Positions 57,539 to 64,000 of a stretch of 64,000 nt of DNA are shown here, one piece after another (positions within the stretch are counted from its first letter, which is position 1; each line of letters starts with the position of its first letter). The notes under the pieces are model-generated. The model had not been told where the DNA came from and did not search any database. It worked only from the letters and a program-made list of their open reading frames with translations. The translations under genes and the position numbers were made by a program. The stretch is from Maratus speciosus (Eukaryota > Arthropoda > Arachnida > Araneae > Salticidae). The stretch lies in the NCBI GenBank assembly GCA_963932465.1, contig OZ010786.1:593019038-593083037 (forward strand), given 5' to 3'.

Positions 57539-58945
57539 ATGGGGGTTTTCAAAATTCTTTTTTGGAATGCTAGTGGCCTCAGATCAAAGCTCGATGAGCT
57601 CAGAGATTTTGTTATTGACAAACCTGTAAATCTCATTCTTTTACTAAAGGTTTGTTGTACCTCTTTCAGGGACCTCAACATTCAAAATTTCAGATCTTAT
57701 TTTTCTCCTCGTACCGATGGTACTGGAATTTCGCCATATGACGGGACTGCTATTATCGGGAGTAGAAGGGTCCCTCACGCCCATATTCCTTCCTTGTCTC
57801 TCAATCTTCTTGACAACACTAACGTTAAAATTTATTTGGCTAATCAAAATTCTTTTGTAGTTTCCCCCATTTATCTCCGGGTTTTTAATCATGTGGATTT
57901 ACCCTCTGACCTCAATAAATTGTTCAGGCTAGATTATAATGTTATCCTCGCAGGAAAGTTTAATGCCCATCATCCCAGTTGGTGCCCCAATAGCGACATG
58001 GATTCTTTAGGGGAAAACCTTCATAATTTCTGTACAAATAATGATATAACAATTGCTGCACCTACTTTCCTCACTCGTTTTGGCCCTTTGGGAAATGGTA
58101 CGACGATTGATCGGGCTAGACAATATCCACTATTCCTATGTCATTACCCCTATTTCGGCTATCACATCGGATCACCTCCCGATTCAAATTAGCATTGATT
58201 GTAATCCTTCCCTACCTTCTATTATTTCTCTTTATGTTTATAATTGGCAATACTTTACAAATGCAATCAATGATGCACCCCCCCCCCCTTTTTGGCGATT
58301 TAAATTCTGTCGAGGATATTGACATGGCTGTCATCAATTTAACCAAATGAATCCAAAATTCTCTCGGGGCATCTAAATGTCACCAGGTTCCGCAAAATTT
58401 TTAATCTCTTCCTTTTGAAATTAAAACTAAAATCAGACAACGTAATCGCCTTCGGCGGTTGTGGCAAGCCAGTAGGGGCCCCAACATTCGTTCTGATCTT
58501 AACCATCTTAATGCTATCATTAAGCAGGATATTAAAAGTTTTAAATCTAATAAATGGACTGATTTTATAACCTCCCTGACTCCTACGGATAACTCACTTT
58601 GGAATTATCTGAAAAGAGTTATTAAACCCTTCACCCCCATTCCCCCTCTCCATACGGATGATGGTACTAAATGTCTCGACAAAGAAAAAGTAGAGGTGAT
58701 TGCAAATCAGTATCAACGTTAGTTTCAACCTCATAGTGACGTCTTTAATGCGGACACTATTGATCGTGTTGAGCATACTGTTAGCAGGTTCTTGGACCAT
58801 GTGCCTGTTAGATAGATTGAAGCGACTACTACTGCAGAGGTCTTTACTGTGATCAAAAATCTTCCCAATAGAAAGGCCCCTGGGCATGATGGGATCACCA
58901 ATTCGGCTCTCAAAAATCTCCCACTTAAGTGGGAACTGCGTATTT
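57539..58945 (+). pseudogene. LINE ORF2: endonuclease and start of RT, degraded
   Basis: ATG at 57539 begins MGVFKILFWNASGL, the first motif of LINE apurinic-type endonucleases. At the expected catalytic Glu position the sequence is LLLKVC, and at the catalytic GDFNA it is AGKFNAHH, so two active-site acids are replaced. TTIDRAR and, in another frame, SDHLPI complete the domain. The pre-RT region is open at 58459-58722. Beyond a stop, VIKNLPNRKAPGHDGITNSAL marks the N-terminal RT block. Nothing after about 58945 looks like RT: the palm motifs with YADD are absent. Confidence 0.8.
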
Positions 58946-59154
58946 TAAGTTATTATCCTCTAAATTTTCGTAAAAATTTGGAAACAAATCAATACTGTTA
59001 AACTAATATTTGCATACTAAATGTGTTTAAAAAATACATACGGTAAAAGAGTTAATATAAAAAAATATATCCCGTAAAAATTATACTTATAATTTGTGCC
59101 TTATTATATGTACCCTTCATAAGTATATAATTCACACATCAAAAAGGGTATATA
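58946..59154. other. No gene seen
   Basis: AT-rich sequence at the LINE deletion edge. Confidence 0.5.
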
Positions 59155-59880
59155 CAGGGTGATTCAAAAAAGATGGGGAAAATTTTAAGAGGGGATAGTA
59201 CACACCCAAACAAACATTTTGTATCAAAGAATGCATGGTCGAAAACTAAACGTAAAAAAGTTAGAGGGCGCCAAAAATTATGTTCTTATACGAGGCAAAA
59301 ACACACAATGAACGATTAAGTTAAGTTACGAAAACAAATTTAATGTCATTTGATTATAATAAGTGCTCAAAACATTGACCGGCAGCTGTTATGCACGCAG
59401 TACAACGGCGAAGAACAGATTGGCGAATTTTCTGAAACACAGCAGGCATATCGCGAACTTCCCCTACAGCAGCCGAAAGCTTGGCGACAAGTTCTTCTGC
59501 GGATTCAATGGGAGTCTCATACACAAGATCCTTTAGCTCTCCCCACAAAAAAAATCGAGACATGAAAGATCTGGCGAGCGCGGTGGTGCCTGGTGTGTTT
59601 CAGAAAATTCGCCAATCTGTTCTTCGCCGTTGTACTGCGTGCATAACAGCTTCCGGTCAATGTTTTGAGCACTTATTGTAATCAAATGCCATTAAATTTG
59701 TTTTTGTAACTTAACTTAATTATTCATTGTGTGTTTTTGCCTCGTATAAGAACATAACTTTTGGCGCCCTATAACTTTTTTACGTTTAGTTTTCGACCAT
59801 GCATTCTTTGATACAAAATGTTTGTTTGGGTGCGTACTATCTCCTCTTAAAATTTTTCCCATCTTTTTTTAATCACCCTG
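59155..59880. mobile_element. Foldback mariner-type element (726 bp)
   Basis: Arms of about 288 bp are near-perfect inverted copies. The ends are CAGGGTGATTCAAAAAAG and its complement, with TA at 59153-59154 and 59881-59882. Both arms include the end of a transposase reading frame, so the palindrome formed by inverted duplication of the 3' end of a larger element. The partial element at the window edge (63802) shares its layout. Confidence 0.85.
59354..59563 (-). pseudogene. Transposase C-terminal tail in foldback element
   Basis: 69 codons. FFLWGELKDLVYETPIESAE, then FQKIRQSVLRRC and CITAAGQCFEHLL. The FFLWG...K...V motif region lies just after the last catalytic residue in DD34D/E Tc1/mariner-superfamily transposases. 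The final 27 residues are also encoded, nearly unchanged, by the other arm (to 59681, plus strand). No catalytic residue is present. Confidence 0.6.
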
Positions 59881-59882
59881 TA

Positions 59883-60145
59883 TTTAATATATACTGTTTT
59901 ATGAATTAATATTTAAAAACGTGTAAAAATCGGAAATGTCGAGCTTTTAAACTATACATTTTAGAAAACAAACGGAGGAAAATAAAATAATTAGAGCTAT
60001 TGTTTTAGATCCTGCGAATATAATTTATATGTTCATATCACTTCAAGTAAACTATTTTAAGTGACGGATAAGAATTTTTTTTTTTATTTCTTTATTTGTC
60101 TGATTAATGTTTTCATTTATTTTATAATTAAGATAAAAGTACTCG

Positions 60146-60185
<40 letters not shown>

Positions 60186-61259
60186 GCTATATTTTGAAAA
60201 ATGTAGAGATTGGTATTTAGATCCAGACTTCTTTCAATTTCATGTGAAATTATTGCTAATTAGCATCACTTGTATAAATTTAGACTATTTCAAGAGCTAC
60301 TTCAGACTGCTTTAACTTATTTTTAGACAAATTTATATTCAGTAAATTAAATAAACATTAATTAACTTCTTTCCGTGAAAATTATTTAGCATTTAAAATG
60401 ATAAAAATAGTATCTGCTTTGAATTAGAGTGTTTTTGTAAATATAGAATATTTCAAGTGCTGAAATTTTATAAAATTGTTGAGATACGATTTTTTCCTAG
60501 TATAAAAGTGTTATATGTATGCATAAAAGTATGTGTGTGCGAAATAATCAAGTTTATAACTTTTTGTGGGAATTTCGTCTGCGCTAAATATATTTCGAAC
60601 ATTTTTTAGTATGAATGAGACATTATTATGAAAATATGTCCTTATTTGCACTTCTCCAATCTAACATTAGAGTCCTTAACGGACGGAAGATTTGAATGCA
60701 TGACTCTATTTTTATATTATATTTGCGCCACTATATTTTTAAAGTAAATTTATAAATAAATTTCTCTTGCCCATAATGACAGAGTAGAAGTAAAACTGTT
60801 TCTTAAAAAAAAAAAAAAAAAAAAAGTGGTGCCAAACTACCAAATTTGGTTAAGTATGCCAATGCTGCTTACTGTATTTATGTGGTGTTTTTTCTGTACT
60901 TAACTAATATTTGAAAAATAAATTGCAAACATCTAAGTTTGTTCTTTTAAATAAAGATTGTGAAAGAAACGAGCAAAATAATATTATCGTTGATAACATG
61001 GTATAAGCATACACAAGAAATCCGGAAGATCAAATGCAAATATAGTCTTTTTAATTTCCGGATTATGGAAATATAATACATATAAAAGCAGATATGTAGC
61101 AACGGAATCTCTTCTTATAATGAAGTTAATTGGAATGGAGTGTTAAAATTAAAAATGCTGCAAAATAATTTGCGACCGCAAATGGTGAAACTTCGTTCGC
61201 GCTAAACTGTTTCATGCCCTATTTATTTGTTTTATTACTGAATAGTGGTGCTTCCGTAT
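59883..61259. other. No gene seen; poly(T) and poly(A)
   Basis: Long poly(T) at 60149-60182 and poly(A) at about 60805-60825. The latter is followed by GTGGTGCCAAACTACCAA, which resembles hAT-foldback sequence. Confidence 0.5.
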
Positions 61260-61471
61260 TTAAACCCTTTAGGGATTGTGGGATACGTTATATCCCACTT
61301 AAATTTAATCATGATTAGCACCAGAAAATTTTAACTAAATTTAACTTTTATACCTTTGGTGAGAAAACAAAGATTGTAAAGTTGCTTTTACTTAAGAAAA
61401 AAAAATATTCAAAACTTTCGGTGTGATTCCAACATTGTAGAAACACAGTTATTTGCCCCTGAAAGGGTTAA
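61260..61471 (+). mobile_element. 210-bp TTAA family, copy at 61.3 kb
   Basis: TTAA at 61260-61263 and 61468-61471. Ends are ACCCTTTAGGGA and GCCCCTGAAAGGG. Internal GGGATACGTTATATCCCA. Confidence 0.8.
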
Positions 61472-61562
61472 TTAGTATTTGAAAAATATGTAAAAATCTA
61501 AATTTGGCCTTTTAAATAAACAGTGAGAAAACAAATGAAGCAGATATTTATCCTTCACATCA

Positions 61563-62040
61563 TTTCTTACAACAGCCATTCGTAACTCCATCTCTGCCGT
61601 TCAATGCACCATTGTAAACGTAAAACCCTGTGGTTTAATGTCAAAGGTGTGCGAAGGAATGGATGCCTAGTGGACATTTGACTGCGCTGCAAATGATGTC
61701 GAACTGTTCGTGCGGGCACGGATTGTTGTGTAAGAGACTGCATTCGTGTTATGTTCGTGTGTTATGTTTGCGGATGTAACAGTGCGTTCCATCAGTGCCA
61801 TGCGCGCTATAGGCCTGTCTTCCCGTGCAGTGGTGTGATGAGGAGTTTGCAATCGCTCCTGTCGGTCTGTTGTTCTCTCCTGCATCCACAGATACCATGT
61901 TTCATGATTGTTTCTTTTCTACGTCCGATACGATGACCAATTTCTCGGAAGGATAATTCGCAATTTCTGTATGCAACAATTCTGCCGCGGTTGAAATGAG
62001 AAACTGGCTTGAATGGAGTTCGTGTTTTCCTACGAAGCAT
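61563..62040 (-). pseudogene. Tc1-like transposase, N-terminal fragment
   Basis: The frame opening at 62040 has SHFNRGRIVAYRNCELSFREIGHRI, the paired-like helix-turn-helix start of Tc1 transposases. Two frame changes lead to TAREDRPIARMAL (61667-61885), the second DNA-binding helix region, and then FTFTMVH and AEMELRMAVV (to about 61563), which precedes the first catalytic Asp. The DDE core is missing. It is clearly GC-richer than its surroundings, as expected for a once-coding relic. Inactive. Confidence 0.75.
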
Positions 62041-62105
62041 GCTGAATCTGTAAACACAAAAAATCGCACGAGAAAATAACTCACGTTCTTATAAACTACA
62101 ATCTG

Positions 62106-62294
62106 CAGGGTTCGCACATTTTTACCACTAAATTTTTACAGTATTTTCAAAGTATTTCACTGCAGAAAAATGTTGTAAAATCTGGGAATAAAGGCGGTGA
62201 TTGCGAATTCTATGTTTTAAAAATTAAATGTAAATTTTCCTATCATTAATAGTGGTGTCAGAGTCCTTGGAAATTCCAAGGAGTGTGCGAACCT
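62106..62294. mobile_element. hAT-type MITE (189 bp)
   Basis: CAGGGTTCGCACA and TGTGCGAACCT are inverted ends. The flanking 8-mers ACAATCTG (62098-62105) and TGAATCTG (62295-62302) share six bases. The interior is non-coding. Confidence 0.65.
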
Positions 62295-62302
62295 TGAATC
62301 TG

Positions 62303-62978
62303 TCTACCCTTTATATAAAAATTATAAGAGGCGTTGCAGTCGTCCACGAAGTACACGAGCACTGAAATCGTAATCATTTGCATATCCTGCGGAGACGTAT
62401 GCATGGTGTAAATTTCACGCTGTTTGGTTGATCCCTTCATGGTATTGCATTTTGGATGGCCAGCAGTGTAGCTTCAAACCGAAATTTAAATAAATATATA
62501 TATCCAGGGATTTACAAAAATTAGTCTTAAAATATAGAAAAATCCGCAGGTGCTCATTAGGTTAATAATACACAATGATTTTGAAAAGATATAAGAGAAA
62601 ATAAAATAACCTTTTTTTGTTACGTATTTTAGATTTTTTTAGTTTAATTTAAAATAGATGAATAAGTATAATAAGAGAAAGGATAAATAATTGGAATATG
62701 TTATTAAATTAGTCTGTATATATTTATGAATTGTTAATACTTTGGTAACAACGGTTCATCTACAAGCAATAATCTTTTTTTATAAATCAGTTATCAGTAA
62801 TATTAAATAGAATTCAAATGTTATAACACATTTTCTAAAATATTAGTATGGATATAATAAAGCTTTTATAAATACGATTCAATATACAAAATGCATTTTT
62901 TTTTTCGTATCAAAGAGACAAAAGCCTTTTTTTCTTTCTTCTCACTAAGTTTTAATTTTCAGAAATAGTAAAAAAGCT
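62303..62978. other. No gene seen
   Basis: AT-rich DNA with no recognised feature. Confidence 0.55.
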
Positions 62979-63186
62979 TTAACTCCTTGGGGACGAGCGA
63001 TCGGTATACGTGCTGAGTAAGGTACTCAGAATCCCTTGATTATTCTCGCCAGTAAATTTTTATTGTAAATTTTGCCTTATTTAAGCCGACATTTCCCCGA
63101 TTCAATTAGACAAAAATTTCTGTTTTTAAAAACCGGTGATAAAAGATTTAAAATTCTGAAAAATATGTTCGTTCCAAAGGGGTTAA
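62979..63186 (+). mobile_element. 'GGGGACGAG' TTAA family, copy at 63.0 kb
   Basis: TTAA at 62979-62982 and 63183-63186. Ends are CTCCTTGGGGACGAGCG and TTCGTTCCAAAGGGG. Confidence 0.85.
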
Positions 63187-63195
63187 TTTCCATTA

Positions 63196-63228
<33 letters not shown>

Positions 63229-63263
63229 TTAACTTATGGTATGTGTAAACAGATTCCTACACT

Positions 63264-63408
63264 TTCAGCTCAAAAACGAGTATTTTTATCTAAAAATTTT
63301 CGACTTATATAATCGCTCGATTGCAAAAGCGAGTTTTTCTCGCTTTTACAATCGAGCGATTATATAAGTCGAAAACTTTTAGATAAAAATACTCGTTTTT
63401 GAGCTGAA
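63264..63408. repeat. Near-perfect hairpin, 70-bp arms, 5-nt loop
   Basis: 63264-63333 and 63339-63408 are inverted copies with two mismatches in 70. The loop is TTTTT. The hairpin RNA would be almost fully double-stranded from either strand. It lies between two TTAA elements but has no TTAA, TA or 8-bp flanks of its own. No copy is seen elsewhere in the window. Confidence 0.9.
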
Positions 63409-63513
63409 TGTCGCTGTTTATCTAAAGTCAGGGACATTACCTGAACAGTAGGAATACTGATAAAGTTTATTAAATCACAAGATGCCAAATTACTGCATTT
63501 AACCTTGGTTTCC

Positions 63514-63725
63514 TTAACCCCTTGAGGGGCAAGCAATTGCGTTTGTGAAATGCTGAATTCCCACCGGAATCTTTGAAAAATTCTATTTCAAAATATGTAA
63601 AAGCAATTTTACGGCTTTTTTTCTACCAAAGCTAGAAAAGTTAAATTTAATAAAATTTTTCTGGTGTAAAACTTCATTAATCGTAGGTGATATATAATAT
63701 ATACCGGTGCCCCTCAAGGGATTAA
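63514..63725 (-). mobile_element. 210-bp TTAA family, reverse copy at 63.5 kb
   Basis: TTAA at 63514-63517 and 63722-63725. Left end CCCCTTGAGGGGC, right end CGGTGCCCCTCAAGGGA. The orientation is opposite to the other full copies. Confidence 0.85.
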
Positions 63726-63801
63726 AAAGGTAGGCATTATATAGCTGGCAAATCAAATATAATTAAAGAAAGAATGGTTTATTTATTTGGAAAACGTTAT
63801 A

Positions 63802-64000
63802 CAGGGTTTTTGTAAAAGGGGGGATAACTTTACGGGGTGATAGAATTCAGCTATACGAGCAAATTTCGTCACGGAATGTATGGTCGGGACGCAAGCGGTA
63901 AGAAGTTAAAAGGTAGTTTTCCACTGTCGCGGCTAAAGAATTAACCTAATAATGAGAGGAGATACTTCGGAAAACATTTTTAACAGGAATATAATTAATG
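63802..64000. mobile_element. Left end of mariner-type element, cut by window edge
   Basis: TA at 63800-63801, then CAGGGTTTTTGTAAAAGG. The order of blocks (GGGGATA, TTTACGGGGTGATAGAA, GAATGTATGGTCG) parallels the arm of 59155-59880. The rest of the element lies outside the window. Confidence 0.5.

Larger units (their letters stand above)
55205..58945 (+). mobile_element. Jockey-like LINE, 3'-truncated
   Basis: Order is 5' UTR repeats, ORF1 with zinc knuckles, apurinic-type endonuclease, and the start of the reverse transcriptase. Similarity then stops. Loss of the 3' end with a retained 5' UTR is the reverse of the usual 5' truncation of LINEs and implies a later deletion. No poly(A) tail is attached. 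Confidence 0.8.

Noticed and set aside
59481..59681. Separate plus-strand gene in the foldback element
   Set aside because: Its C-terminal half is the mirrored copy of the minus-strand transposase tail. The rest is spacer.

Overview
This is AT-rich nuclear DNA of a eukaryote, most likely an arthropod (an arachnid is possible, but the sequence does not prove it). It has long poly(A)/poly(T) and (TA)n tracts, no operons, and a transposon mix typical of arthropods: Bel/Pao, Jockey-like LINE, Penelope-like, pogo/Tigger, Tc1/mariner, hAT and many short TTAA-flanked elements. I found no convincing host protein-coding gene. All recognisable coding sequence is decayed transposon sequence. The only host-like hints are a TATA box followed by a splice-donor-like site near 14.3 kb and an unrecognised 113-codon ORF near 12.0 kb.

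Layout. 0-11 kb: two diverged copies of one segment (about 0.1-0.4 plus 3.0-3.9 kb, and 8.2-10.6 kb), each invaded by a large palindromic TTAA element, with hAT-type MITEs nearby. 11-17.6 kb: mostly unannotatable, then a 141-bp tandem repeat, a palindrome carrying two inverted tRNA-like modules, and a cluster of perfect TGACGTCA sites. 17.7-20.4 kb: short TTAA elements, a Penelope-like 3' remnant with a hammerhead-like motif, and a pogo/Tigger-like element. 20.7-26.0 kb: a satellite of about 340-bp monomers (14 counted) with a three-monomer higher-order period of about 1.0 kb, plus a 643-bp duplication that looks identical by eye. 26-32 kb: a run of short elements, one a hAT-type element with an exact 8-bp target duplication. 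32.3-42.1 kb: a Bel/Pao LTR retrotransposon on the minus strand. Both LTRs, gag, zinc knuckle, protease, reverse transcriptase and RNase H are visible, but the frames are broken, the integrase core is deleted and about 4 kb of foreign DNA sits inside gag. 45.7-46.4 kb: a second tRNA-bearing palindrome. 50-51.2 kb: a tandem repeat of about 280 bp. 53.9-54.7 and 59.2-59.9 kb: long-TIR foldback elements. 55.2-58.9 kb: a LINE that keeps its 5' UTR repeats, ORF1 and endonuclease but loses its 3' half within the reverse transcriptase. 61-64 kb: a Tc1-like transposase fragment, more TTAA elements and a near-perfect 70-bp-arm hairpin.

The strongest result is about how elements move. At least six insertions of several unrelated short families can be compared with an uninterrupted copy of the same target inside this window. 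In each case the uninterrupted site has a single TTAA where the element is flanked by two, although one right-hand copy has drifted to ATAA. Several families start with CCC, as piggyBac ends do, yet the window holds no recognisable piggyBac transposase. This fits several families mobilised by transposases encoded elsewhere.
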